A stretch of DNA of 64,000 bases from DYGX01 sp035325905. GTDB lineage: Bacteria > Chloroflexota > Anaerolineae > Aggregatilineales > Aggregatilineaceae. Positions 26,422-34,421 of this stretch are shown here, one piece after another. Location of the stretch: the NCBI GenBank assembly GCA_035325905.1, contig DAOKYY010000001.1, positions 62,001 to 126,000 on the forward strand. The letters run 5' to 3'. Within the stretch, counting starts at the first letter, position 1. The number at the start of each line of letters is the position of its first letter. The translations under genes were made by a program, and so were the position numbers. The notes beneath the pieces are model-generated. The model was not told the origin of the DNA and did not search any database. It worked only from the letters and a program-made list of their open reading frames with translations.

Positions 26422-28119
26422 TTATTTCCCTTCGATCGGGCGGCGGATCATGTTGTGCAGGTCCGCGCCTGCCGGAACCATTGGGTACACGATGTCGTGC
26501 TTTTCCACGCGAAAATCGATCAGGACTGGCCCGTCGTTGATGCTCGCCGCCCACTCCATCGCCGGGATCACGTCCTGGCGGCGGGTAACGCGCCGCGCCG
26601 GGATACCGTACGCTTCGGCCAGCATGACGAAATCGGGGCTGAGCATCGGCGTGGCGTTGTAGCGTTCCTCGTAGAAGAACTCCTGCCACTGGCGCACCAT
26701 CCCCAGATAGCCATTGTTGATGATCGCGATCTTGATCGGAACGCGTTCCTGCGCCGCCGTGCCCAGCTCGGTCATCGTCATCTGGAACCCGCCGTCGCCC
26801 ACAATCGCCCAGACGTTGTTGGTCTTCAGGCCCATTTGCGCGCCAATCGCGGCGGGCATACCGAAGCCCATCGTGCCCAGCCCGCCGGACGTGATCAGCG
26901 TGTACGGCTTCTCGTGCGGGTAGTATTGCGCTTCCCACATCTGGTGCTGGCCGACATCGGTCACGATTACGGCGTCGCCGCCGGTCGCCCGCCACATATC
27001 GCGAATCACGTGCGCGGCGAAAAGACGCTCGCCCGCGTCGCGATGCACGATGTCGCGCTCGTCGGCGTCTTCCATCCAATCGCGGATTTGCGCCCACCAC
27101 GCCCGGTGCTCCTGCGCCTCGACACGCGGATTCAACTGGCCCAGCACGGTCCGCAGGTCGCCGACAATCGGCACGTCGGCGCGGACGTTTTTGTGGATCT
27201 CCGACGGGTCGATCTCGATGTGAATTTTCTTCGCGTTAGGCGCATAGGTCTTCAAGTTGCCGGTCACGCGGTCGTCAAAGCGCATCCCGAAGGCCAGGAG
27301 CAGGTCGGCGTGCTGGATCGCGAGGTTAGCGTGCCCGGTGCCGTGCATCCCCATCATGCCGAGCGAGAGCGGGTGGCTTTCCGGCACGCCGCCTTTGCCA
27401 AGCAGGGTCAGCGCGATCGGAGTCTGGGTCTTTTCGGCATAGTGCAGCACTTCCCGCGACGCGCCGGACATGACCACACCATGACCGGCGAGGATGACCG
27501 GGCGCTCAGCGCGGCGGATCAGCTCCAGCGCCGCCTGCAACGACTCCTCGGTCGCGGCGCGCGGCGGGCGGTAGCCGGGCAGCATCGGCTCGTCTTCGGG
27601 ATACTCGAACTCTGTCACCGCGTTCTGAACGTCTTTCGGAATGTCAATCAGCACCGGGCCGGGGCGGCCGGTCCGCGCGACGTGAAACGCCTCTTTGATC
27701 GTGTACGCCAGCTCTTCGACGCTGTACACCAGGTAGTTATGCTTGGTCACGGGCAGCGTAACGCCGGTCACGTCAGTTTCCTGAAACGCGTCCGTGCCGA
27801 TCAGGCTAGTCGCCACTTGCCCCGTAATGCACACGATGGGCGACGAGTCGAGCATGGCGGTCGCGATGCCGGTCACGAGGTTCGTCGCGCCGGGGCCGGA
27901 GGTCGCGATCGCCACGCCGACCCGCCCGGTCGCGCGCGCATAGCCGTCGGCCATATGCGCCGCGCCCTGCTCGTGCCGCACCAAAACATGACGAAGCTGC
28001 GGATACTTGGTCATGGCGTCGTAGGTTGGCAGAATCGCGCCGCCCGGATAGCCGAACATCACGTCCACGCCTTCCCGCAGCAAACACTCCAGGATAATCT
28101 CTGCGCCGGTTAGTTTCAC
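26422..28119 (-). CDS. ilvB: Acetolactate synthase large (catalytic) subunit
   Basis: A 565-residue thiamine-diphosphate enzyme that makes acetolactate or acetohydroxybutyrate from pyruvate and a second 2-oxo acid. It shows the catalytic Glu in VLVRHEQGAAHMADGYARA, the FAD/TPP middle domain, and the TPP motif GDGGFQMTMTELGTAAQ ending in INNGYLGMVRQWQE. The GTG at 28119 was chosen because AGAGGAG lies eight bases upstream and the protein then begins KLTGAEIILECL, as in the family. It lies between ilvE and ilvN. Confidence 0.96.
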   Translation of the reverse strand: MKLTGAEIILECLLREGVDVMFGYPGGAILPTYDAMTKYPQLRHVLVRHEQGAAHMADGYARATGRVGVAIATSGPGATNLVTGIATAMLDSSPIVCITGQVATSLIGTDAFQETDVTGVTLPVTKHNYLVYSVEELAYTIKEAFHVARTGRPGPVLIDIPKDVQNAVTEFEYPEDEPMLPGYRPPRAATEESLQAALELIRRAERPVILAGHGVVMSGASREVLHYAEKTQTPIALTLLGKGGVPESHPLSLGMMGMHGTGHANLAIQHADLLLAFGMRFDDRVTGNLKTYAPNAKKIHIEIDPSEIHKNVRADVPIVGDLRTVLGQLNPRVEAQEHRAWWAQIRDWMEDADERDIVHRDAGERLFAAHVIRDMWRATGGDAVIVTDVGQHQMWEAQYYPHEKPYTLITSGGLGTMGFGMPAAIGAQMGLKTNNVWAIVGDGGFQMTMTELGTAAQERVPIKIAIINNGYLGMVRQWQEFFYEERYNATPMLSPDFVMLAEAYGIPARRVTRRQDVIPAMEWAASINDGPVLIDFRVEKHDIVYPMVPAGADLHNMIRRPIEGK

Positions 28120-28159
28120 GGTCGTTGCTCCTCTTCTCAGCGATGCTGGCGTGCGGGGG

Positions 28160-29134
28160 CTAGTGCCCGCCGAAGCTGCGCGCGATTCCATAGCTGACGC
28201 TCGTCTCGCGGACGGGTGTCAGCCAGTCGAACCGATCGGGCAGATGCCCGCTCGTAATGCCAAAAAATTGATCTTGAATCTGCCGCGTCACGGGGCCGCG
28301 CGCGCCGTCGCCAACCGGCAGCCGGTCCACCGAGCGCACTGGGGTGATCTCCGCCGCCGTGCCGGTCAGGAACATCTCGTCGGCGGTGTAGAGCATCTCG
28401 CGCGCGATGGCCTGCTGGCGCACCTCGTAGCCCATCATCTCCGCCAGCGTGACGACGCACCGGCGCGTGATCCCGGCCAGAATTGAGGAGGCGGCGGGCG
28501 GGGTGTAGATCACGTTGTCGATCACGAGGAAGACGTTCTCGCCCGCGCCTTCTGCGACGTACCCGGTCACGTCCAGCCCGATGCCCTCGTGAAATCCGTT
28601 CTCTTTGGCTTCCATCGTCATGAGCTGGCTGCCGATATACTGCCCGCCGATCTTCGCCATCGCCGGAAGCGTGTCGGGCGCCATGCGTCGCCAGGAGCTG
28701 ACCATCACGTCGATACCCTGCTCAATGGCTTCCGCGCCCAGGTAGCGGCCCCAGTCGATGCTGAAAATCACGACCTCGGTCGGGCAGCCGCGCCCATCAA
28801 GCCCGATCACCTCACTGCCCCGGAAAACCAGCGGGCGGATGTAGCAGCTTTCGTGGTGGTTGCGATCAACCGTCTGCACAATGGCAGCGGTGATCTCCGA
28901 CGGGCTGTAAGGCAGCGGAATCCGCGCGATCTTGCACGAGTCGAACAGCCGCCTTACGTGCGCGTCCAGGCAGAAAACCGCCGGGCCGTCGGGCGTGGCG
29001 TAAGCCCGAATACCCTCGAAAACGCTGGAGCCATAGTGCAGGGCGTGCGCCGTGACATGCACCGTCGCGTCTTCCCAGCGAACCCATTCGCCGTTGCGCC
29101 ACATCCATTCCGACTTCTGTTGGTTCAAGCCCAT
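28160..29134 (-). CDS. ilvE: Branched-chain amino-acid aminotransferase
   Basis: A 324-residue fold-type IV PLP enzyme that transfers the amino group from glutamate in the final step of valine, leucine and isoleucine synthesis. Markers are HALHYGSSVFEGIRAY near the N-terminus, the PLP lysine in LPAMAKIGGQYIGSQL, EGAGENVFLVIDN, and TPPAASSILAGITR with TGTAAEITPV. The ATG at 29134 has AAGGAG upstream. It lies 30 bases after ilvD. Confidence 0.95.
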   Translation of the reverse strand: MGLNQQKSEWMWRNGEWVRWEDATVHVTAHALHYGSSVFEGIRAYATPDGPAVFCLDAHVRRLFDSCKIARIPLPYSPSEITAAIVQTVDRNHHESCYIRPLVFRGSEVIGLDGRGCPTEVVIFSIDWGRYLGAEAIEQGIDVMVSSWRRMAPDTLPAMAKIGGQYIGSQLMTMEAKENGFHEGIGLDVTGYVAEGAGENVFLVIDNVIYTPPAASSILAGITRRCVVTLAEMMGYEVRQQAIAREMLYTADEMFLTGTAAEITPVRSVDRLPVGDGARGPVTRQIQDQFFGITSGHLPDRFDWLTPVRETSVSYGIARSFGGH

Positions 29135-29164
29135 CCGTCTGCTCTCCTTCGTCCTGGCTCCGCC

Positions 29165-30832
29165 CTAATCCAGAAAGACTGCTCCCGTGCTGGCGCTGCT
29201 CACCAGCCGGGCATAGCGCCGCAACCAGCGGCTGTCGATCACCGGCTCGAACGGGGGCAGCACCGCCAGCCGCCGCTCGACTTCGCCCGCCTCGACCAGC
29301 AAATCGAGCGTGCGCCGGTCAAGGTCAATCGCGATGCGGTCGCCGGTCTGCACCGCCGCGATCGGGCCGCGCGCAGCGGCCTCCGGGCTGACATGCCCGA
29401 TCGACACGCCCCGGCTGCCGCCGGAAAACCGTCCATCCGTCACCAGCGCCACCGAGTCGCCCAGCCCCATCCCCTGAAGCTGCGCGGTCGGCCCCAGCAT
29501 CTCTTGCATCCCCGGCCCGCCGCGCGGTCCTTCGTAGCGGATGACGACCACCTCGCCCGGCTGGACCTCGCGGTTGAGGATGCCGTAGGATGCCGCTTCC
29601 TCGCTCTCGTAGACGCGCGCCGATCCGGTGTGCTGGCGCATAGTGGGTGCGACCGCCCCGATCTTGATCACCGCGCCGTCGGGCGCCAGCGAGCCGAACA
29701 GCACCGCCAGCCCTCCTTGCGGGCTGTGCGGGTGTTCCAGCGGGCGGATGACTTCGGTATCACAAATCTTGGCCTCCGCGATGTTTTCGCCAAGCGTCCG
29801 CCCGGTGACGGTCGGACGGTCCAGGTGCAGCGTGTTGCCGCCACGCGAGATCTCGCGCAGGATGGCCGGGACGCCGCCAGCGCGGTGGACATCTTCCATG
29901 TGCCACTGCGAGGCCGGGCTGACCTTGCAGATGTGTGGCACGCGCGCGGCGACTTCATTCAGCCGCTCCAGCGGATACACGATCCCGGCTTCGTAGGCCA
30001 GCGCCAGCGTGTGCAAAACGGTGTTGGTGCTGCCGCCCATCGCCATGTCGAGCGCGAAGGCGTCGTCAATCGCCTCGGCGGAAACAATGCGGCGCGCCGT
30101 CAGGTCCTGCTCGATCAGGACCATGATCTGGCGCGCCGCCTGCTGCGCGAGCGCGATCCGCTCCGGGGTCTGAGCCAGGGCAGAGCCGTTGTACGGCAGC
30201 GCCAGCCCCAGCGCTTCCATCAAGCAGTTCATCGAGTTGGCGGTGAACATACCGGAGCACGAGCCGCACGATGGGCAGCCGTAGTCTTCCAGCGTTTTTA
30301 GCTCCACCTCGTCGATTGTCCCCGCCTTGTAGGCCCCCACCCCCTCGAACACGCTGATCAGATCGACCGTGCGGCCATCGGGCGTTTTGCCGGCGGCCAT
30401 CGGCCCGCCGCTGACAAAGATCGTCGGAATGTCCACCCGCATCGCGCCCATCAGCATCCCGGGCACGATCTTGTCGCAGTTCGGGATGCAGATCATGCCG
30501 TCAAAGGCGTGGGCCATGATCATCGTCTCGACCGAGTCGGCGATCAGCTCGCGGCTGGGCAGCGAGAAGTTCATCCCGATGTGCCCCATCGCGATCCCGT
30601 CGTCCACGCCGATCGTGTTGAACTCGAACGGGACGCCGCCCGCTTCGCGCACGGCTTGCTTGACCACCTTGCCAAATTCCTGAAGGTGCACGTGGCCGGG
30701 GATGATGTCCACGTAGGAATTGACGATTGCGATGAACGGCCTGCGCATGTCGTCGTCCCGCACGCCGGTTGCCTTGAGCAGGCTGCGGTGCGGCGCGCGT
30801 TCAAAACCCTTCTTGATCCGATCTGAGCGCAT
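29165..30832 (-). CDS. ilvD: Dihydroxy-acid dehydratase
   Basis: A 555-residue iron-sulphur dehydratase that forms 2-oxo acids from dihydroxy acids. Cluster and metal ligands are visible in CIPNCDKIVPGMLMG and PSCGSCSGMFTANSMNC, along with AMGGSTNTVLH and VTDGRFSGGSRGVSIGHVSPEAA. The ATG at 30832 has AAGGA six bases upstream and gives the canonical start MRSDRIKKGFERAPHRSLL. A longer frame from 30985 exists but runs through the attenuator and is not real. It is the first structural gene after the leader. Confidence 0.96.
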   Translation of the reverse strand: MRSDRIKKGFERAPHRSLLKATGVRDDDMRRPFIAIVNSYVDIIPGHVHLQEFGKVVKQAVREAGGVPFEFNTIGVDDGIAMGHIGMNFSLPSRELIADSVETMIMAHAFDGMICIPNCDKIVPGMLMGAMRVDIPTIFVSGGPMAAGKTPDGRTVDLISVFEGVGAYKAGTIDEVELKTLEDYGCPSCGSCSGMFTANSMNCLMEALGLALPYNGSALAQTPERIALAQQAARQIMVLIEQDLTARRIVSAEAIDDAFALDMAMGGSTNTVLHTLALAYEAGIVYPLERLNEVAARVPHICKVSPASQWHMEDVHRAGGVPAILREISRGGNTLHLDRPTVTGRTLGENIAEAKICDTEVIRPLEHPHSPQGGLAVLFGSLAPDGAVIKIGAVAPTMRQHTGSARVYESEEAASYGILNREVQPGEVVVIRYEGPRGGPGMQEMLGPTAQLQGMGLGDSVALVTDGRFSGGSRGVSIGHVSPEAAARGPIAAVQTGDRIAIDLDRRTLDLLVEAGEVERRLAVLPPFEPVIDSRWLRRYARLVSSASTGAVFLD

Positions 30833-30882
30833 ATTCGGTCCTTCGTCGGGGCCGATCCCTGCGGAACCGGCGGCTCGCGCTG

Positions 30883-30919
30883 AAACGAAAAGGGCCTCCC
30901 GTTGGTTGGGAGGCCCTTT
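30883..30919 (-). terminator. Attenuator terminator in the ilvD leader
   Basis: On the minus strand AAAGGGCCTCCC (30919-30908) pairs with GGGAGGCCCTTT (30900-30889) around the loop AACCAAC and is followed by TTTTCGTTT. It is a strong intrinsic terminator about 50 bases upstream of the ilvD start and after the leader-peptide stop. Confidence 0.88.
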
Positions 30920-30968
30920 GATCTTTCGACTGATTTGGCTGCTATCCCGCCGCTTCGGTCCTCCCAAC
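30905..30968 (-). promoter_or_regulatory. Antiterminator pairing of the ilvD attenuator
   Basis: GTTGGGAGG at 30968-30960, in the last third of the leader-peptide gene, is perfectly complementary to CCTCCCAAC at 30913-30905, the 5' arm and loop of the terminator. Pairing of these would preclude the terminator. The segment becomes free if a ribosome stalls in the Leu/Val/Ile run just upstream and is masked when the ribosome reaches the stop codon. Confidence 0.75.
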
Positions 30969-31034
30969 GCCGAAAACCCCGCCAATAATGACGAGGAGGA
31001 CGACGACCAGAAGGACTACCAAACGAGAATACAC
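30942..31034 (-). CDS. Branched-chain amino-acid leader peptide
   Basis: A 30-residue peptide starting at GTG 31034. It contains the uninterrupted run LVVLLVVVLLVII (codons 5-17), that is 13 consecutive Leu, Val or Ile codons, then GGVFGVG and a short tail before TAG at 30944. AAGAAAG lies ten bases upstream; a TTG two codons earlier is an alternative start. The gene sits between the operon promoter and the attenuator terminator. Slow translation at these codons during branched-chain amino-acid shortage would favour the antiterminator, as in the enteric ilvGMEDA and ilvBN leaders (established mechanism; applied here by inference). It functions analogously to ilvL but homology is not claimed. 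Confidence 0.85.
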   Translation of the reverse strand: MYSRLVVLLVVVLLVIIGGVFGVGRTEAAG

Positions 31035-31089
31035 GGACAAGTCGCTTTCTTGTGCGTGAGGCTCACGCCCGGTCGGGAAGCTGCCCTAG

Positions 31090-31118
31090 ACTGTATGTCA
31101 TGCGCGGGGCTGTGTCAA
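31090..31118 (-). promoter_or_regulatory. Sigma-70 promoter of the ilv-leu operon
   Basis: On the minus strand a consensus TTGACA (31118-31113) is followed by a 17-base spacer and TACAGT (31095-31090). The predicted start near 31083 gives a leader of about 250 bases before ilvD, long enough for the leader peptide and attenuator. Confidence 0.85.
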
Positions 31119-31141
31119 GCCATCTCCGCAGATTGGCGTTT

Positions 31142-31153
31142 GTGAAATATCAC
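31142..31153. promoter_or_regulatory. Dyad between the divergent ilv-leu and argG transcription units
   Basis: GTGA-AATA-TCAC forms an inverted repeat just upstream of the ilv-leu -35 element and about 210 bases before argG. It could be an operator shared by the divergent units, but the half-sites are short. The rest of the gap to 31361 shows no gene and no clear argG promoter. Confidence 0.3.
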
Positions 31154-31361
31154 CAAATTAGCGGCAGGGGCGGTCCGGCGCGCGCGATAATGGCCCCCGG
31201 TGCGAGCCTCGGCGCGCGTTCTCTCCTCGATCTCGGGCCAGCACATCCACCGGACAGACCGCCTATTCTGCGAGTCTGCGCTGCACCGGCCACCGACGCG
31301 CCGCGCCCCCAAGCCCATCGTAACCCTGGCAGTAGTTTTCATAGAGAGGACGCAAACCACC

Positions 31362-32618
31362 ATGCAGCCGATTAACAAGGTCGTTCTCGCCTACAGCGGT
31401 GGACTCGACACTTCGATCATCGTCCCGTGGCTGCGCAACAACTACCACTGCGAGGTGATCTGCTTCTGCGCCGATCTCGGCCAGGCCGAGGAGCTGGACG
31501 GTCTCGAAGACAAGGCGTTACGCACCGGCGCGAGCAAGCTGATCATCCGCGACCTGCAAGAAGAGTTCCTGACCGACTTCGTGTTTCCGACGCTGGCGTC
31601 CGGGGCGGTCTACGAGCGCGTCTACCTGTTGGGGACCTCGTTCGCCCGCCCGTTGATCGGCAAGCACCTGGTCGAGATCGCGGAAGCCGAAGGCGCCGAA
31701 GCGGTCGCCCACGGCTGCACTGGCAAGGGCAATGACCAGGTGCGCTTCGAGCTGACCGTGATGGCGCTTAATCCCAAGCTCCAGGTGATCGCGCCCTGGC
31801 GCGAGTGGGACATCCGCAGCCGCGAGGACGCGCTGGCGTATGCCGAAGAGTTCAATGTGCCGGTCACGTCGACGCGCAAGAGCATTTACAGCCGCGACCG
31901 CAACATCTTTCACATCAGTCATGAAGGCGGCCCGCTCGAGAACCCCTGGAACGAGCCGGAAGAGTCGATGTTCGTCCTCACCCGCAGCCCCGAAACCGCG
32001 CCCGACGAGCCAACCTATCTTGAGATCGAGTTTGAGAAGGGTGTCCCGGTCGGCGTCGATGGGCAGCGCCTCAGCCCGGTAGAACTCATGACTCGGCTGA
32101 ACCGTGTTGGCGGAATCAACGCGGTTGGGCGGGTAGACATGGTCGAAAACCGGCTGGTCGGCATGAAAAGTCGCGGCGTCTACGAGACGCCCGGCGGGAC
32201 GATTCTGCGCGCCGCGCACCAGGCGCTCGAAAGCCTGTGCCTCGACAAGGCGACCATGCATTACAAGGACTTTATCGCCGTCAAGTACGCGGAGCTGGTC
32301 TATAACGGCATGTGGTACACCCGCCTGCGCGAGGCGCTGGACGCGTTCATCCACGAGACGCAGCAAACCGTCACAGGGACCGTGCGCCTCAAGCTGTACA
32401 AGGGCAACGTGATCGTGGTCGGGCGCAAAAGCCCGTACAGCCTGTATCGTGAAGATTACGCGTCGTTCGGTCATATGGATATCTACGACCAGACCGACGC
32501 CGCCGGGTTTATTCGCCTGCTCGGCCTGCCGATGAAAGTCGACGCGCTGCTCAGCATCGATGGAACCGGCGCGAGCCGCTACCGCCAGCCGGATTACACG
32601 CGCTTCAAGCGCGACTGA
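31362..32618 (+). CDS. argG: Argininosuccinate synthase
   Basis: A 418-residue ATP-dependent enzyme that joins citrulline and aspartate. Motifs are the pyrophosphatase loop VVLAYSGGLDTSI near the N-terminus, GCTGKGNDQVRFE, and SREDALAYAEE. The size is close to the usual 400-410 residues. The ATG at 31362 follows AGAGAGGA, and the protein begins MQPINKVVLAYSGG as expected; a longer reading from 31200 is unlikely. It is the first gene of the argGH unit, divergent from ilvD. Confidence 0.96.
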   Translation: MQPINKVVLAYSGGLDTSIIVPWLRNNYHCEVICFCADLGQAEELDGLEDKALRTGASKLIIRDLQEEFLTDFVFPTLASGAVYERVYLLGTSFARPLIGKHLVEIAEAEGAEAVAHGCTGKGNDQVRFELTVMALNPKLQVIAPWREWDIRSREDALAYAEEFNVPVTSTRKSIYSRDRNIFHISHEGGPLENPWNEPEESMFVLTRSPETAPDEPTYLEIEFEKGVPVGVDGQRLSPVELMTRLNRVGGINAVGRVDMVENRLVGMKSRGVYETPGGTILRAAHQALESLCLDKATMHYKDFIAVKYAELVYNGMWYTRLREALDAFIHETQQTVTGTVRLKLYKGNVIVVGRKSPYSLYREDYASFGHMDIYDQTDAAGFIRLLGLPMKVDALLSIDGTGASRYRQPDYTRFKRD

Positions 32619-32629
32619 GGCGGCGCGAC

Positions 32630-34021
32630 GTGCGGCTGTGGGGCGGGGTCTTTTCGAAAGGGACCGACGACGCGGTCAGGCGGCTGAACGACAGCCTGCG
32701 CTTCGACTGGCGCCTGTTTGAGGTGGACATCGCCGGCAGCCAAGCCTGGGCGAGCGCGCTGGCGCAGGCGGGGGTGCTGACCGTCGAGGAGCGCGACCGG
32801 CTTCTCGACGGGCTGGAGCGCGTGCGCGCCGAGTTCGCCGCCGGGACGTTCGTAACGGCGCCGGGCGACGAGGACATTCACACCGCGGTCGAGCGCCGCC
32901 TGCACGAAATCGCCGGGCCGGTCGCGGGCAAGCTGCACACCGGCCGCAGCCGTAACGACCAGGTGGCGACCGATCTGCTGCTGTGGCTGCTGGGCGCGGC
33001 GCAGCAGACCGTCGCGCAGCTCGTCGCGCTGAACGAGGCGCTGGTCCGGCAGGCGGAGCGCCACACCGCAACGCTGATGCCTGGCACGACGCACTTCCAG
33101 CCCGCGCAGCCGATCACCGCCGCGCACTGGTGGCTGAGCCACTTCTGGCCCCTGGCGCGGGATGTCGAGCGGCTGGAGCGCGCCGCCGAGACGTGGCGCG
33201 CAAAGTGCCCGCTGGGTTCGGGCGCGCTGGCAGGCACCCCCTACCCGATCGATCGTCAAGCTCTGGCCGAGAGCCTGGGCTTCAGCGGAGTCACGGCCAA
33301 CAGCCTCGACGCCGTCGCGGACCGCGATCACGCCGCTGAGTACCTGTTCATCGCGGCGCTGATCGGCGTCCACCTCAGCCGCCTGGCCGAAGACCTGATC
33401 ATTTTCGCCAACCCCAGCTTCGGCTTCGTGCGGCTGGACGAGCGGTTCAGCACCGGCAGCAGCCTGATGCCGCAGAAGCGCAACCCCGACCCGCTGGAGC
33501 TAGCGCGCGGCAAGAGCGGGCGCCTGATCGGCCACCTGGCGGGGCTGCTGGCGACGCTCAAGGCGCTGCCAAGCGGCTACAATAAGGACCTGCAAGAAGA
33601 TAAGGAGCCGCTGTTCGACGCTTTTGACACCCTCGACGCGCTGCTGCCCGCGATTACCGGGCTGGTCGAGACCGCCGCGCTGGTGCCATCGAAGATGCAG
33701 GCCGCGCTGGACCCGGCGCTGCTGGCGACCGACCTGGCCGACTACTTGGTGGCGAAAGGCGTTCCATTCCGCGAGGCTCACGCCATCGCGGGGCGCGCGG
33801 TCAAGCTGGCCGAAACGCGCGGCGTGGCGCTGCCGGACCTGGGCGCCGGGGACCTCGCGTCGTTGTCCGAGCAGATCGCCGGCGATGTCGCGCAGGTCTT
33901 CGACTTCGCCGCTGCCGTCGCGCGGCGCAGCGCGCCTGGCGGGCCGGGCGAGCAGACGGGACAGCTGGCGCACGCGCGGGCGTGGCTCCGGGCGCGGGAC
34001 GTATCATTTGCGGGCGAATAA
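32630..34021 (+). CDS. argH: Argininosuccinate lyase
   Basis: A 463-residue fumarase/aspartase-superfamily lyase that splits argininosuccinate into arginine and fumarate. It shows LWGGVFSKGTD at the start, HTGRSRNDQVATDLLLW, TTHFQPAQPITAAHW with the catalytic His, and the mobile signature loop GSSLMPQKRNPDPLELARGKSGR. The start is GTG 32630, eleven bases after the argG stop. Its GAGG site overlaps that stop, so translation is coupled. Confidence 0.96.
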   Translation: MRLWGGVFSKGTDDAVRRLNDSLRFDWRLFEVDIAGSQAWASALAQAGVLTVEERDRLLDGLERVRAEFAAGTFVTAPGDEDIHTAVERRLHEIAGPVAGKLHTGRSRNDQVATDLLLWLLGAAQQTVAQLVALNEALVRQAERHTATLMPGTTHFQPAQPITAAHWWLSHFWPLARDVERLERAAETWRAKCPLGSGALAGTPYPIDRQALAESLGFSGVTANSLDAVADRDHAAEYLFIAALIGVHLSRLAEDLIIFANPSFGFVRLDERFSTGSSLMPQKRNPDPLELARGKSGRLIGHLAGLLATLKALPSGYNKDLQEDKEPLFDAFDTLDALLPAITGLVETAALVPSKMQAALDPALLATDLADYLVAKGVPFREAHAIAGRAVKLAETRGVALPDLGAGDLASLSEQIAGDVAQVFDFAAAVARRSAPGGPGEQTGQLAHARAWLRARDVSFAGE

Positions 34022-34074
34022 CGTGACGTGTCAGGCATATGTATAACTCAGTAAGCGGGCTGGTCTGTGCTTTC

Positions 34075-34103
34075 TTGACAAGGCTCGCATCTCACGCTAT
34101 AGT
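34075..34103 (+). promoter_or_regulatory. Sigma-70 promoter of the peptide-type ABC operon
   Basis: TTGACA at 34075-34080, a 17-base spacer and TATAGT at 34098-34103 form one of the best promoter matches in the window. The predicted start is near 34110. Confidence 0.85.
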
Positions 34104-34421
34104 TTTTCTATCGTTTATACTTCCATTCAGTCAAACGTTAAGTTCGTCATAAATAGCGTCCGGCCGGGGTTGGCTGCTGATCGCCCGTCTGCGATCAACA
34201 CCACTCCCGCTACCCCGCACCGGGCCGCTCCCCGACCGAAAGGAGATGTGCATCGCCCGATTCTTGGCATCCGTCGAGTCAAGCCAGTCCTGTCACACGC
34301 TGGCGCCCTTTGGTCAAGATGCACAAATCGCATCATGGCCGCCCGACTGAAAGCGTATATAAAGTACCTGCTCACCGCTATTGGCCGGGTTTTCGCTTGC
34401 ACCCAAGGAGAGACACACCCA
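34104..34421 (+). other. Long 5' untranslated region of the peptide-type binding protein gene
   Basis: About 310 bases lie between the predicted transcription start and the ATG at 34422. I see no leader ORF with a good ribosome site, no terminator hairpin with a T run, and no riboswitch that I recognise. The length suggests an unrecognised RNA element or a second promoter closer to the gene. Confidence 0.45.

Noticed and set aside
30833..30985. N-terminal extension of IlvD to 30985.
   Set aside because: It would run through the attenuator terminator, overlaps the leader peptide in another frame, and the family start with AAGGA upstream is at 30832.
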